Shown piece after piece: positions 8,253 through 16,961 of a stretch of DNA of 37,965 bases. How positions within the stretch are numbered: position 1 is the first letter of the stretch; every line of letters starts with the position of its first letter. Under the pieces are notes generated by a model. It ran no database searches. It was given only the letters and a program-made list of their open reading frames with translations, and had not been told where the DNA came from. Location: NCBI GenBank assembly GCA_009781495.1, contig WQYA01000015.1, positions 1 through 37,965 on the forward strand, given 5' to 3'. A program made the translations under genes and the position numbers. The DNA is from Cystobacterineae bacterium. GTDB taxonomy: Bacteria > Myxococcota > Myxococcia > Myxococcales > Myxococcaceae.

Positions 8253-8296
8253 AAGAGGCCAATACCCCGTGGTGTTGGCCTCTTGTTTATTTTAAC
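8253..8296 (+). terminator. Rho-independent terminator after lipoprotein gene
   Basis: Arms 8253-8266 and 8271-8284 form a 14-bp stem (AAGAGGCCAATACC with one G-U) around loop CCGT, followed by GTTTATTTT. It would terminate the lipoprotein transcript from 6216. On the minus strand no U-tract follows, so it would not serve the convergent fumarase gene. Confidence 0.85.
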
Positions 8297-8440
8297 TCTT
8301 TTTAGGCTTGGTTTAAGGCAAGTGTTGTTAGCCTTCCCAAATGCATTCCAGCGCACTCCCAGCGCATTTGCCCGGGAAGCGCTCCACCTCTTCCAGAATG
8401 GCTTCAACCAAAATCAGCGCGTTTCTAGGCGCCCCCCCGT

Positions 8441-9934
8441 CTAGCCCTTTGCCCCCTTCCACTTCTCCGGACCGCTGATATGCACCGAGCTGCCCTGGCT
8501 GTCGACGGCCACAGTCACCGGCATGTCCTTTACCTCAAACTCATAAATGGCCTCCATACCCAAGTCCTCGAAGGCCACGACGCGCGCGGCCACAATGGCT
8601 TTGGAGACCAGATAAGCGGCCCCCCCCACAGCAATGAGATAGACCGACTTAAACTCGCGTATGGCCTCAATGGCGGCCGGTCCACGCTCCGCCTTGCCCA
8701 CCATGCCCAAAAGGCCGGTTTGGGCCAGCATTTGGCGCGTATATTTGTCCATACGTGTAGAGGTGGTGGGGCCGGCGGGGCCTACAGCTTCGTCGCGCAC
8801 AGCGTCGACGGGGCCGACATAATAAATAAAGCGGTTGTTAAAGTCGACAGGCAGCGGTTGTCCCGCATTCAACATTTGCATAAGGCGCTGGTGGGCCGCG
8901 TCGCGCCCCGTCAGCAGTTTGCCCGAAAGCAGCAGGACGTCGCCGGGCTTCCACGCGGCCACCTGCTCCCGGGTGAGGGTGTCCAGGTGGACGCGTAGGC
9001 CTTGGCTAGGGCGATATTCAAAGGAGGGCCAGGCATCCAGGGGGGGTTTAGGGAGTTGGGCAGGACCGGTACCGTCAAGGCTAAAGTGGAGGTGTCGGCA
9101 AGCGGCGCAGTTAGGGATAAGGGCTACCGGTAGGGAGGCCGCATGCGTAGGGTATTCATGTATTTTAACATCTACTACCGTTGTTAGCCCCCCCAAACCC
9201 TGTGCACCTATGCCGAGCGCGTTTATTTTTTCATATAACTCCAGGCGCAGCGCCTCAATGGGGTTTTGGGGGCCGCGTTTTTGAAGTTGCAACATGTCAA
9301 CGGGCTCCACGAGGGACTCTTTGGCCATGAGCATGGCCTTTTCAGGCGTACCGCCAATGCCGATGCCGAGGATGCCGGGGGGACACCAGCCCGCGCCCAT
9401 GGTGGGCACAGTTTTGAGCACCCAGTCCACAATGGAGTCCGAGGGGTTGAGCATGGCGAATTTGGCTTTATTCTCCGAGCCGCCGCCCTTGGCCGCCACA
9501 TGCACCTCCAGCGTGTCCCCGGGCACCAAACGCATATGGACAACAGCCGGCGTATTGTCGCGCGTGTTTTGCCGTTTGCCGAACGGCTCCCTGACGACGG
9601 AGGCGCGCAGTTTGTTGTCGGGGAGCAAATAGGCGCGGCGCACGCCCTCATTCACCATTTCCTCCACACTCATAGAAGCTTCCCAACGCAGGTGCATACC
9701 GACGTTGAGGAAGACGGTAACAAGCCCGGTATCCTGGCAAATAGGGCGGTGGTGGGTAGCGCACATGCGCGAGTTGACGAGGATTTGGGCCATGGCGTCT
9801 TTGGCCGCGGGGGAGGCCTCTTTTTCCCAGGCTGCTTGGAGGGCTTCTATATAGTCCACGGGGTGGAAACAGGAAATATGTTGAAGGGCGTTAGCGATGC
9901 TTTGAATAAAGTCCTCTTGGCGTAGCGTAGCCAT
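8441..9934 (-). CDS. Class I fumarate hydratase (Fe-S)
   Basis: This 497-residue cytoplasmic TCA-cycle enzyme interconverts fumarate and malate. It is the single-chain class I type, with a fumA/ttdA-like N-terminal half and a ttdB-like C-terminal half. Candidate ligands for the oxygen-sensitive 4Fe-4S cluster are Cys66 (RPICQDTG), Cys184 (GWCPPG) and Cys276 or Cys279 (PNCAAC). The C-terminal half carries the family segments YVGPVDAVRDEAVGPAGPTT and GKAERG. It is somewhat shorter than E. coli FumA (548). The ATG has AAAGG upstream at workable spacing. It stands alone on the minus strand, convergent to the lipoprotein gene. A tartrate dehydratase role is less likely because both halves are fused. 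Confidence 0.93.
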   Translation of the reverse strand: MATLRQEDFIQSIANALQHISCFHPVDYIEALQAAWEKEASPAAKDAMAQILVNSRMCATHHRPICQDTGLVTVFLNVGMHLRWEASMSVEEMVNEGVRRAYLLPDNKLRASVVREPFGKRQNTRDNTPAVVHMRLVPGDTLEVHVAAKGGGSENKAKFAMLNPSDSIVDWVLKTVPTMGAGWCPPGILGIGIGGTPEKAMLMAKESLVEPVDMLQLQKRGPQNPIEALRLELYEKINALGIGAQGLGGLTTVVDVKIHEYPTHAASLPVALIPNCAACRHLHFSLDGTGPAQLPKPPLDAWPSFEYRPSQGLRVHLDTLTREQVAAWKPGDVLLLSGKLLTGRDAAHQRLMQMLNAGQPLPVDFNNRFIYYVGPVDAVRDEAVGPAGPTTSTRMDKYTRQMLAQTGLLGMVGKAERGPAAIEAIREFKSVYLIAVGGAAYLVSKAIVAARVVAFEDLGMEAIYEFEVKDMPVTVAVDSQGSSVHISGPEKWKGAKG

Positions 9935-10051
9935 ATGGCAAACCTTTCTATAGTGGCCTCAAAGCGGCGTGGGAGAATGGAGCGGCAAAATTTGATGAAA
10001 GGCGAAGTCTAGCAGAAAAAGCTTGGGTGGAGCGGCGGATTTTATGAAGGC

Positions 10052-10095
10052 AAAAAAAACGCCGCCGGCGAGAGGAGAGGGCCTCGCTGGCGGCG
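10052..10095 (-). terminator. Rho-independent terminator of the VWA gene
   Basis: Read on the minus strand, 10095-10083 and 10072-10060 form a 13-bp GC-rich stem (CGCCGCCAGCGAG, one wobble) with a ten-base loop, followed by T8. It lies 31 bases after the VWA gene stop, separating that gene from fumarase. Confidence 0.92.
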
Positions 10096-10125
10096 GCAGG
10101 AGCAACAAGTGGCTCCAAGCGCAGG

Positions 10126-11382
10126 CTACATTTTTTTCAAAACGGAGATGCGGATGGGCACAGGGTGGACATCGGAGGAGGCTTTCAGACGATCGCAGAG
10201 TGGGCCTTGAGCTTCAATGGTGGTGTTGTCTGGGTTATACACATAGGTGTTGGGACCTGGCGCCACGCGCTCATTGTCGACATAGACGCTCAGCAAGTTT
10301 GGATCCGCAGGCACGTTTGCGCCTTTAAGCGGGAAGGAACAAGGATTGGGGTCAATGGCCTTGCTCAATTTTTCAAGCACAGCCAAAAGCTCAGTTTTGT
10401 TTTGTGCGGGATAATAGTTGGGGCAGCCTGCACAAGTGTTTGGATGACCGCCGGCCACAGCCATTTGGTTGAGCACATCCTTAGCCTTGCTGTCGTGGCT
10501 CGTATCCACTCCAAAACCGATGACGAAGGTAATGACGCCGTTTTGACGAAGCGAGTCAATGGCCTCAACGGTTTCATTTTGGTTCAGGCAGTTGAGAAGA
10601 TTTTTGCATGACGATTTAGCCTCACATAAGCCTGAGGAATTTGTAGTGCAAATGCATTGGTTGGCGGCAGAGCAGTCTCTGGTTGCCAAATTGCAGTTGG
10701 GAAGGCCGTCGGTGAGCAGCACTATAAAATTTCTGCGAGAGGTGTCTTCGGCTGCGGATTCGAATTCAGGAATGTTGTCGCGCAGATAGAGCAGTGACTG
10801 GCCCGTTGGGGTTCCTCCAAAAATGGGAAGCACATCATCTTCTTTTTTGAAGTTATGGAGGTCGGCAATGACTTTCCTAACCTTGTTGATATTTGCTCGC
10901 AGATCGCCATACTGGTCAGAAGTTGTAAATCCGACTTCTGTTCTTTGTGGAGCATCACACGCCTTGTTTGTGCCCTTGCCGGCAGGAAACAAAGCGAGAT
11001 CAAATTTTCCGAGGGGTGGAGAGTCTTCACCATCTCCAAGGCTGTTTTCCAAAAATTCATCCATGGCAGAGCGCAACTCATTGATGCGTGTGGAGCAATG
11101 GAGGGGGCATTCTATGGAATTGTACTTGGAGCCGCAAACCTTCAAAGTTGAATCACAGGAGGGAACCTTGCGTCCATCAATGTCTTCGTCTTCTTTGACC
11201 ACATCATTCATGGAGCCCGAGGTATCCAGCAGGAGCATAACGTTGGGCGGCAAAGGTTTAGCCTTTAGGTCTATCTCTTCCGTTGTCTGGCCAACGGCCA
11301 GGGGTTTGACAGGCTCAAAGTCATAAGTCTGGCATGCAGCCAGAGCGAGGACACCTAAAAAGGGAAAAACGATAGCTTTCAT
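10126..11382 (-). CDS. VWA-domain lipoprotein, CglB-like
   Basis: The 418-residue lipoprotein has lipobox LALAAC (Cys17). A von Willebrand factor A domain starts near residue 47: the MIDAS motif DTSGSM at 53-58, a GGTPTG threonine loop and LLTDGLPNC, giving a complete metal-ion-dependent adhesion site. The mature protein has about 16 Cys besides the lipidated one, mostly between residues 75 and 290, suggesting multiple disulfides. Size, VWA fold, lipidation and Cys content match CglB, the gliding-motility adhesin lipoprotein of Myxococcus (416 residues), but many VWA lipoproteins exist in this group and no other motility genes are nearby. GGAG precedes the ATG. It is divergent from rlmB. Confidence 0.88.
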   Translation of the reverse strand: MKAIVFPFLGVLALAACQTYDFEPVKPLAVGQTTEEIDLKAKPLPPNVMLLLDTSGSMNDVVKEDEDIDGRKVPSCDSTLKVCGSKYNSIECPLHCSTRINELRSAMDEFLENSLGDGEDSPPLGKFDLALFPAGKGTNKACDAPQRTEVGFTTSDQYGDLRANINKVRKVIADLHNFKKEDDVLPIFGGTPTGQSLLYLRDNIPEFESAAEDTSRRNFIVLLTDGLPNCNLATRDCSAANQCICTTNSSGLCEAKSSCKNLLNCLNQNETVEAIDSLRQNGVITFVIGFGVDTSHDSKAKDVLNQMAVAGGHPNTCAGCPNYYPAQNKTELLAVLEKLSKAIDPNPCSFPLKGANVPADPNLLSVYVDNERVAPGPNTYVYNPDNTTIEAQGPLCDRLKASSDVHPVPIRISVLKKM

Positions 11383-11553
11383 TTGTCTCCAACTCTATGC
11401 TTTTTTCTCCTCTTTGCCAACTCCTTGCCAAGCGAAACGACACATGTCCACTGCAGTGTACGCTTCTTCAGAGGATGTAGGGAGGCAAACAAAAGGCGAG
11501 ACGGAGCTCTTTGTTTTGTTTCAAACCCCTTCGTTTCTGTTTAAGAGGTTCTT

Positions 11554-13152
11554 ATGAAGCCATTGATTGCCAGGGGCAAATTTTCCAAAGCGAAGCGCAA
11601 ACCCACAGCCGGGGAGTCCTACCCTCCAAGGGAGAAGTCAGCAGGTTTTAGCAAAGAGAGACGCAAACCCACGGCCGGGGAGTCCTACCCCCGAAGGGAG
11701 AAGCCGGCAGGGTTTAGCAAAGAGAAACGCACCTCCACAGCCGGGGAGTCCTACCCCCGAAGGGAGAAGTCAGCAGGGTTTAGCAAAGAGAAGCGCACCT
11801 CCACAGCCGGGGAGTCTTACCCCCGAAGGGAGAAGTCAGCAGGTTTTAGCAAAGAGAGACGCACCCCCACAGCCGGAGAATCTTACCCCCGAAGGGAGAA
11901 ACCGGCAGGTTTTAGCAAAGAGAAGCGCACCTCCACAGCCGGGGAGTCTTACCCCCGAAGGGAGAAGTCGGCAGGGTTTAGCAAAGAGAAGCGCACCCCT
12001 ACGACCGGAGAATCTTACCCCCGAAGGGAGAAACCGGCAGGTTTTAGCAAAGAGAAAGAGTCTTACCCCCGAAGGGATAAGCCGGGAGGTTTTAGCAAAG
12101 AGAGGCGCAAGCCTACAGCCGGGGAATCTTACCCCCGAGGGGACAAGCCAGGGGGATTTAGCAAAGAGAGGCGTGGAGAGTCTTACCCCCGGAGGGATAA
12201 GCCAGGGAGGTTTAGCAAGGAGGGGCGCAAGCCCAGGGTAGGAGTGGGGGCTAATAGGGGTGTTTGGGAGAAGAAGGAGAAGGAGAAGGAGAAGGCCCCC
12301 CCTCTATGGATGGACGAGGGGGCCGAGGGGGGTGGAGAGGGTGGGGAGGTTTTACTGGAGGGCAGCCGTAGGGGCGCCCAATGGGTATGGGGTTTAAACC
12401 CGGTGAAGGCGTTGTTTGCGCACGCGCCGCAGAAGGTAATCAAGCTTTATTTAGCGCAGGGGCAGGAGGGTGGGCGGGTGGAGTTTTTGCAGACGAAGGC
12501 GGAGGCGGCCTCGGTGCCTGTGGAGTGGGCGGATCGCCACGAGATGGACCTCTGGACGGGGGGAGGCGTACACCAAGGCATTTTGGCGCAAGTTTCGGCT
12601 TTTTCTCTGCTGACGGAGGAGGCGCTTTTGGAGTTGGTATTACCGGCGGAAGGGAGTCGGATATTGTTGTTGTTGGATGGGGTGGAGGATCCGCAGAATT
12701 TGGGGGCGATAGCGAGGACGGCCTTAGCGATGGGGGTATCGGCGCTGGTGATAGGGAAGAACCGTTCCGCGGGCATAACGCCTGGGGCGATGAAGGCCTC
12801 AGCGGGCGCGCTGGTCTACATGCCTGTGGCGCAGGTGACGAACCTTTCGCGGCTGTTGGAGCGGCTGAAGGAGGGGGGCTATTGGTCGCTGGCGGCCTCT
12901 CCGCAGGCCTCGACGGCCCTATGGGGGCTAGACGCGAAGGGTCCCTGGGCGGTAGTCATAGGGGGAGAGGGTCGCGGGGTAGGCGCGAACCTGTTGAGGC
13001 ACTGTGACTTTCAGGTAAAGATTCCGATGGTGGGGCAAATTTCCTCTCTCAACGCCTCTGTTTCAACGGGGATGGTATTATACGAGTTGTTACGCCAGCG
13101 GGAGGGGCTAAAGGTAGGGGCAGAGGAGGGGGTGTCCGAAGGAAATTCATGA
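11554..13152 (+). CDS. rlmB: RlmB/TrmH-family rRNA methyltransferase with repeat arm
   Basis: The 532-residue protein has two parts. The C-terminal 250 residues are a SpoU/TrmH-type 2'-O-methyltransferase: a substrate-binding domain starting WVWGLNPVKALF (about 277), then motif 1 DPQNLGAIAR, motif 2 GGEGRGVG (about 470) and motif 3 IPMVGQISSLNASVS. This best fits RlmB, which methylates G2251 of 23S rRNA using SAM. The N-terminal 230 residues are about ten copies of a 22-residue basic unit (GESYPRREKPAGFSKEKR), with the fifth to tenth copies more varied and two shortened. This arm is absent from E. coli RlmB (243 residues) and probably binds RNA. AGAGG precedes the ATG. It ends ten bases before the tRNA-operon promoter. 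Confidence 0.9.
   Translation: MKPLIARGKFSKAKRKPTAGESYPPREKSAGFSKERRKPTAGESYPRREKPAGFSKEKRTSTAGESYPRREKSAGFSKEKRTSTAGESYPRREKSAGFSKERRTPTAGESYPRREKPAGFSKEKRTSTAGESYPRREKSAGFSKEKRTPTTGESYPRREKPAGFSKEKESYPRRDKPGGFSKERRKPTAGESYPRGDKPGGFSKERRGESYPRRDKPGRFSKEGRKPRVGVGANRGVWEKKEKEKEKAPPLWMDEGAEGGGEGGEVLLEGSRRGAQWVWGLNPVKALFAHAPQKVIKLYLAQGQEGGRVEFLQTKAEAASVPVEWADRHEMDLWTGGGVHQGILAQVSAFSLLTEEALLELVLPAEGSRILLLLDGVEDPQNLGAIARTALAMGVSALVIGKNRSAGITPGAMKASAGALVYMPVAQVTNLSRLLERLKEGGYWSLAASPQASTALWGLDAKGPWAVVIGGEGRGVGANLLRHCDFQVKIPMVGQISSLNASVSTGMVLYELLRQREGLKVGAEEGVSEGNS
11575..12240 (+). repeat. In-frame 66-bp tandem repeat in rlmB
   Basis: About ten direct repeats with a 66-bp unit, seven at or near full length, and two shortened by in-frame loss. 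Because the unit is a multiple of three, another forward frame also stays open, which produces a spurious repetitive open frame at 11567-12241. High identity between units suggests recent expansion by slippage or unequal crossover. Confidence 0.92.
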
Positions 13153-13161
13153 AGGCAACAC

Positions 13162-13190
13162 TTGACTGAAGGGCGCTGTCTATGTATGGA
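13162..13190 (+). promoter_or_regulatory. Promoter of the tRNA-tuf operon
   Basis: TTGACT at 13162-13167 and TATGGA at 13185-13190 are exactly 17 bases apart, followed by a GC-rich discriminator (GCGCG). This is typical of growth-rate and stringently controlled stable-RNA promoters. The first tRNA starts 36 bases downstream. Confidence 0.75.
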
Positions 13191-13226
13191 GCGCGTTTCG
13201 GCGGTTTTTGGAAGTCCAGAAGCTTT

Positions 13227-13299
13227 GCCGGTGTAGCTCAGCTGGTAGAGCAACTGATTTGTAATCAGTAGGTCGCGGGTTCGAGTCCCGCCGCCGGCC
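13227..13299 (+). tRNA. tRNA-Thr(TGT)
   Basis: Acceptor GCCGGTG pairs with CGCCGGC with one wobble. The D-arm (GCTCAGCTGGTAGAGC), anticodon TGT in an ACTGA/TCAGT stem, and T-arm GCGGG/CCCGC with loop TTCGAGT are all standard. It reads ACA codons. The CCA end is not clearly encoded. Confidence 0.95.
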
Positions 13300-13396
13300 C
13301 AAGGAGGAGGAGGAGGAGGTAGCAAGGGAGGGGTGGCAGCGGAGGAGTTTGGGAGGAGGAGGTTGGCTATAGCAGAAGCAGAGCAGGTGTTATAAT

Positions 13397-13480
13397 GGAG
13401 GGATGCCCGAGAGGCCAAAGGGAGCAGACTGTAAATCTGCCGGCATAGCGCCTTCGTTGGTTCGAATCCAACTCCCTCCA
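13397..13480 (+). tRNA. tRNA-Tyr(GTA)
   Basis: This 84-base class II tRNA has acceptor GGAGGGA/TCCCTCC with discriminator A, anticodon GTA in a CAGA/TCTG stem, and a long variable arm. CCA is not encoded. Confidence 0.95.
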
Positions 13481-13585
13481 AGAGGTGGAAGAGCAGCATG
13501 GTTTAAATTTGCAGTGAGTTATTGGGTGAAGGAAGGGTTAGAGGGGGAGTTGGTTGAAGGGAGGCGGGCAGTGCAGGAGGGAGTT

Positions 13586-13658
<73 letters not shown>

Positions 13659-13735
13659 TTGCAGTTGAAAGAATTTGTCGTTGAAGGAACGGGTAGTTGC
13701 AGAGAAGTTGAAGCGGAAGAGAGTGTTTTTTTCAA

Positions 13736-13811
13736 GCCCTGGTAGCTCAGTTGGCAGAGCGCATCCTTGGTAAGGATGAGGTCTCCAGTTCAATCCTGGA
13801 TCAGGGCACCA
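13736..13811 (+). tRNA. tRNA-Thr(GGT)
   Basis: Acceptor GCCCTGG pairs with the sequence before GGGC, with discriminator A and an encoded CCA at 13809-13811. Anticodon GGT sits in a CATCC/GGATG stem. It is the last tRNA before tuf and the only one in the set with a clear genomic CCA. Confidence 0.94.
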
Positions 13812-13841
13812 TGAGTAGCCTGCAGTTTGCGAGAGGGAAAT

Positions 13842-15032
13842 ATGAGCAAGGAGAAATTCGAGAGAAAAAAGCCGCACGTCAACATTGGCACCATTGGTCA
13901 CGTCGATCATGGGAAGACCACATTAACGGCGGCGATTACGAAAGTTTTAGCCAAGCAAGGTGGTGGACAAGCTTTGGCATATGATCAGATTGACAAGGCG
14001 CCTGAGGAGCGTCAACGCGGCATTACCATTGCCACAGCGCACGTAGAATACCAGACGAAGAACCGTCACTATGCGCACGTGGACTGTCCGGGCCATGCCG
14101 ACTATGTGAAGAATATGATAACGGGCGCTGCGCAGATGGACGGAGCCATTTTGGTGGTTTCGGCAGCGGACGGCCCCATGCCGCAGACGCGCGAGCACAT
14201 TCTGTTGGCCCGCCAAGTAGGCGTCCCCTATATTGTCGTATTTTTGAATAAAATTGACATGTTGGATGACCCAGAGTTGCGCGAGTTGGTGGAGATGGAA
14301 GTGCGCGACCTGTTGTCCAAATATGAATTCCCCGGCAACGACACGCCCATTGTGGCGGGCTCTGCGCTCAAAGCTTTGGAAGGGGACACTTCAGAAATCA
14401 GCGAAGGGGCGATATTCAAGTTAATGGACGCTGTGGATGCCTACATTCCCACGCCGCAGCGTGAAGTGGACAAGCCCTTTTTGATGCCGGTTGAAGACGT
14501 ATTCTCCATTGAAGGCCGTGGCACGGTGGCGACGGGCCGAGTGGAGCGTGGTCGGATTAAAGTGGGCGAGGAAGTGGAGATAGTCGGCATTCGCCCCACG
14601 AGCAAGACGGTGGTGACGGGTGTGGAGATGTTCCGCAAGCTGTTGGATGAGGGGCAAGCGGGCGACAACATCGGCGCTTTGTTGCGCGGTTTGAAGCGTG
14701 AAGAGATTGAGCGCGGCCAAGTGTTGGCCAAACCGGGCACGGTGACGCCGCACACCAAATTCAAGGGCCAGGTTTATATTCTGACCAAGGAAGAGGGTGG
14801 GCGCCACACGCCGTTTGTGAATGGCTATAAACCCCAGTTTTATTTCCGTACCACCGACGTTACCGGGACCGTGCAATTGCCTGCGGGCTCAGAGATGGTG
14901 ATGCCGGGAGACAACGTCGAGGTGGAGGTGGAGTTGATAACCCCCATCGCCATGGAAATCGGCTTGCGTTTCGCCATTCGTGAAGGTGGCCGCACCGTAG
15001 GCGCCGGCACAGTGACGTCCATTTTGGTTTAA
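13842..15032 (+). CDS. tuf: Elongation factor Tu
   Basis: The 396-residue GTPase delivers aminoacyl-tRNA to the ribosome. The nucleotide-binding motifs are intact: P-loop GHVDHGKTT, switch [14 protein letters not shown] and the SAL motif, then the two beta-barrel domains. I chose the ATG at 13842 because the product then starts [19 protein letters not shown] as in other EF-Tu proteins and GAGAGGG stands upstream; an in-frame TTG at 13827 adds five non-conserved residues. It is co-transcribed with the four upstream tRNAs, in the same Thr-Tyr-Gly-Thr-tuf order as thrU-tyrU-glyT-thrT-tufB of E. coli. A strong terminator-like hairpin follows it. Confidence 0.99.
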   Translation: MSKEKFERKKPHVNIGTIGHVDHGKTTLTAAITKVLAKQGGGQALAYDQIDKAPEERQRGITIATAHVEYQTKNRHYAHVDCPGHADYVKNMITGAAQMDGAILVVSAADGPMPQTREHILLARQVGVPYIVVFLNKIDMLDDPELRELVEMEVRDLLSKYEFPGNDTPIVAGSALKALEGDTSEISEGAIFKLMDAVDAYIPTPQREVDKPFLMPVEDVFSIEGRGTVATGRVERGRIKVGEEVEIVGIRPTSKTVVTGVEMFRKLLDEGQAGDNIGALLRGLKREEIERGQVLAKPGTVTPHTKFKGQVYILTKEEGGRHTPFVNGYKPQFYFRTTDVTGTVQLPAGSEMVMPGDNVEVEVELITPIAMEIGLRFAIREGGRTVGAGTVTSILV

Positions 15033-15043
15033 GTGGTTTTCAG

Positions 15044-15087
15044 CGAGAGGAGAAAGGAGGCCTTTCTCCTCTCGTGGTATTTTTTTT
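15044..15087 (+). terminator. Strong hairpin with T8 after tuf
   Basis: Arms CGAGAGGAGAAAGG (15044-15057) and CCTTTCTCCTCTCG (15061-15074) form a perfect 14-bp stem with a three-base loop, followed by TGGTA and T8. It should end or strongly attenuate the tRNA-tuf transcript before rpmG, whose ATG is only 15 bases further on. Confidence 0.9.
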
Positions 15088-15101
15088 GAAGAAGGTATTT
15101 T

Positions 15102-15266
15102 ATGCCCAAGGGAAACAGAAGCATCATTTCGATGGAGTGTTCGGGTTGCAGCGAGCGCAACTACACCACCTCGAAGAACCGTCGGAAGCAGCAAGACAAG
15201 CTTCAGCTGTCGAAATTTTGTCCACGTTGTCGCAAGCACATGCCGCACAAAGAAGGGAAAGTGTGA
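15102..15266 (+). CDS. rpmG: Ribosomal protein L33
   Basis: This 54-residue 50S ribosomal protein starts [16 protein letters not shown] and has two CxxC pairs (CSGC near 13 and CPRC near 41), so it is the zinc-binding (C+) form of L33. Basic residues dominate the middle ([10 protein letters not shown]). GAAGAAGG precedes the ATG. It lies directly after the tuf terminator and just before tRNA-Trp, the arrangement seen in many bacteria ahead of secE-nusG. The terminator is so close to the ATG that this gene's transcription may depend on read-through or on the hairpin opening. Confidence 0.96.
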   Translation: MPKGNRSIISMECSGCSERNYTTSKNRRKQQDKLQLSKFCPRCRKHMPHKEGKV

Positions 15267-15271
15267 GTGCT

Positions 15272-15344
15272 AGGCCAGTAGCTCTAACGGTAGAGCAGCG
15301 GTCTCCAAAACCGACGGTTGGGGGTTCGAATCCCTCCTGGCCTG
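15272..15344 (+). tRNA. tRNA-Trp(CCA)
   Basis: Acceptor AGGCCAG/CTGGCCT with discriminator G, D-arm GCTCTAACGGTAGAGC, anticodon CCA in a CGGT/ACCG stem, T-loop TTCGAAT. It starts five bases after the rpmG stop. The CCA tail is not encoded. Confidence 0.96.
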
Positions 15345-15395
15345 TTTTTTGTTTTACCCCTATGAGTCGGGTATTGAAGAAGTAGAGGAGGTTTT

Positions 15396-15836
15396 ATGTC
15401 GGCCAATGAGGCCAGTGAAAAAGCCAACCGAGCAGGAATGGATGCCAAGCGTTTGCTGGTGATTGTTTTTTTGGCATTGGGCTCCATTTTAGCGTTGTTT
15501 TTTGGGCACTTGCTGGAGTTGCTTTGGGCGCGCTTAGGTTGGGCCGATGAGGTATTATTTGAGGGGTTAAACTGGCGTCCTACGTCTCTTTTAGGTTTTG
15601 TCTTAGCGGGTGGGGCGGTGGCGTGGGTTTATTTTTCGAAGGAGCCGAGGGCCTATGCTGAGGAGGCGGCGACGGAGCTGATGCGTGTGGTATGGCCCAC
15701 CTGGGCGGAAGTCCGCGTATCGACATTGGCCGTCGTCATCACCTCTTTTGTCGCTGCCTTCTTTTTGTTTTTTGCCGATTCTCTTAGCTATGAGTTGATG
15801 GTGGAGTGGCTGCCTCGACTCTGGGAACGCCTCTGA
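15396..15836 (+). CDS. secE: SecE preprotein translocase subunit
   Basis: This inner-membrane subunit of SecYEG has 146 residues, longer than the single-helix form found in many bacteria and close to the three-helix E. coli protein (127). Two hydrophobic segments lie near 19-40 and 65-82. The conserved amphipathic SecE element follows ([20 protein letters not shown], about 94-113) and then the essential last helix. GAGGAGG precedes the ATG. Its stop overlaps the nusG start (TGATG), a sign of translational coupling and of the standard secE-nusG pair. Confidence 0.95.
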   Translation: MSANEASEKANRAGMDAKRLLVIVFLALGSILALFFGHLLELLWARLGWADEVLFEGLNWRPTSLLGFVLAGGAVAWVYFSKEPRAYAEEAATELMRVVWPTWAEVRVSTLAVVITSFVAAFFLFFADSLSYELMVEWLPRLWERL

Positions 15837-16384
15837 TGGCCGAAGATATGCGCTGGTATGTGGTCCACACCTATTCTGGTTTTGAGAACAAAGCCAAGAA
15901 GAGCCTGGAGGACAAGATACGTCTCGAAGGGTTGCAAGAGCACTTCGGGGAGATTCTGATTCCGATGGAGCAGGTGGTGGAGATGGTGAAGGGGGAGAAG
16001 AAGACGACCCGCCGGAAGTTTTTCCCCGGCTACATTCTCGTGCAGATGAGCATGAACGATCGCTCCTGGCACCTGGTGAAGAACACCCCCAAGATAACGG
16101 GCTTCGTAGGCGCTGCTCACAACCAGCAACCCCCTCCCATCAGCGATGCGGAGGTGAGGCGGCTGACGACGCAAATTTCCGAGGGCACGTTGAAGCCTCG
16201 TCCCAAAATTCAATATGAAGTGGGGGACACGGTGCGTGTCATTGATGGTCCCTTTGCGAATTTCAATGGGACGATAGAGGAAGTCAACCCCGAGAAGGGC
16301 AGGGTGAAGGTATTGGTTTCTATTTTTGGCCGCTCCACCCCCGTAGAGTTAGACTTTATGCAAGTAGAGAAGTCGGGTGGGTGA
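15836..16384 (+). CDS. nusG: Transcription factor NusG
   Basis: The 182-residue factor binds RNA polymerase to suppress pausing and connects it to Rho and ribosomal S10. The N-terminal NGN domain begins [19 protein letters not shown] and includes [13 protein letters not shown]; the KOW domain is near 127-180 ([19 protein letters not shown]). I place the start at the ATG overlapping the secE stop; a longer in-frame start at 15806 would add ten unconserved residues. It is followed by a 107-base gap before rplK. Confidence 0.97.
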   Translation: MAEDMRWYVVHTYSGFENKAKKSLEDKIRLEGLQEHFGEILIPMEQVVEMVKGEKKTTRRKFFPGYILVQMSMNDRSWHLVKNTPKITGFVGAAHNQQPPPISDAEVRRLTTQISEGTLKPRPKIQYEVGDTVRVIDGPFANFNGTIEEVNPEKGRVKVLVSIFGRSTPVELDFMQVEKSGG

Positions 16385-16491
16385 GTTGTTGAAAGGTTAT
16401 TTGAGGGCAGTTTAAGAAGTTGTTTCAAAGCAGTTGCAGCAAAAAAACGTGGGAGGCTTTAAAGGCCGTTTGAACCACAGGAGAAAAGCAC

Positions 16492-16935
16492 ATGAAGAAA
16501 ATAACGGGACAAGTCAAATTGCAAGTCCCTGCTGGCAAAGCGAACCCTGCCCCCCCCGTAGGCCCGGCATTGGGCCAGCAGGGGGTTAACATTATGGAGT
16601 TTTGCAAGCAGTTTAATGCAGCGACTCAGGCGCAGATGAAGGAAGGTTTAATTATTCCGGTCATCATCACCGTCTACCAAGATCGCTCCTTTACGTTTGT
16701 TTTGAAGACCCCCCCCACGCCTGTCCTTTTGAAGAAGGCAGCCGGCTTGCACACAGAGAAGAAGAAGGGCTCTGGCTCCAAGCGGCCCGGCAAAGAGAAG
16801 GCAGGCCAGGTGACGAAGAAGCAAGTAGAAGAGATTGCCAAGGCCAAACTCCAAGACACGACAGCCGCTGACCTAGAAGCCTGCATCCGCAGTGTGGAAG
16901 GAACGGCGCGCTCGATGGGTTTGGAAATTGTCTGA
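16492..16935 (+). CDS. rplK: Ribosomal protein L11
   Basis: This 147-residue protein of the GTPase-associated centre binds 23S rRNA with the L10-L7/L12 stalk. The N-terminal signature with the proline-rich linker ([19 protein letters not shown]) and the C-terminal rRNA-binding domain ([14 protein letters not shown], then [16 protein letters not shown]) are intact. CAGGAG precedes the ATG. In related operons L1 binds the rplK leader to repress both genes; the 107-base leader here could do this but I do not see a clear L1 site. Confidence 0.98.
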   Translation: MKKITGQVKLQVPAGKANPAPPVGPALGQQGVNIMEFCKQFNAATQAQMKEGLIIPVIITVYQDRSFTFVLKTPPTPVLLKKAAGLHTEKKKGSGSKRPGKEKAGQVTKKQVEEIAKAKLQDTTAADLEACIRSVEGTARSMGLEIV

Positions 16936-16961
16936 CACATTGCTTTTGAGAGGGACAAGAC

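Noticed and set aside
11575-12240. Possible CRISPR-like array
   Set aside because: The repeats are contiguous and coding, with no unique spacers.
11567-12241. Second repetitive open frame inside rlmB
   Set aside because: The 66-bp unit is a multiple of three, so another frame stays open by itself; only the rlmB frame joins the methyltransferase domain.
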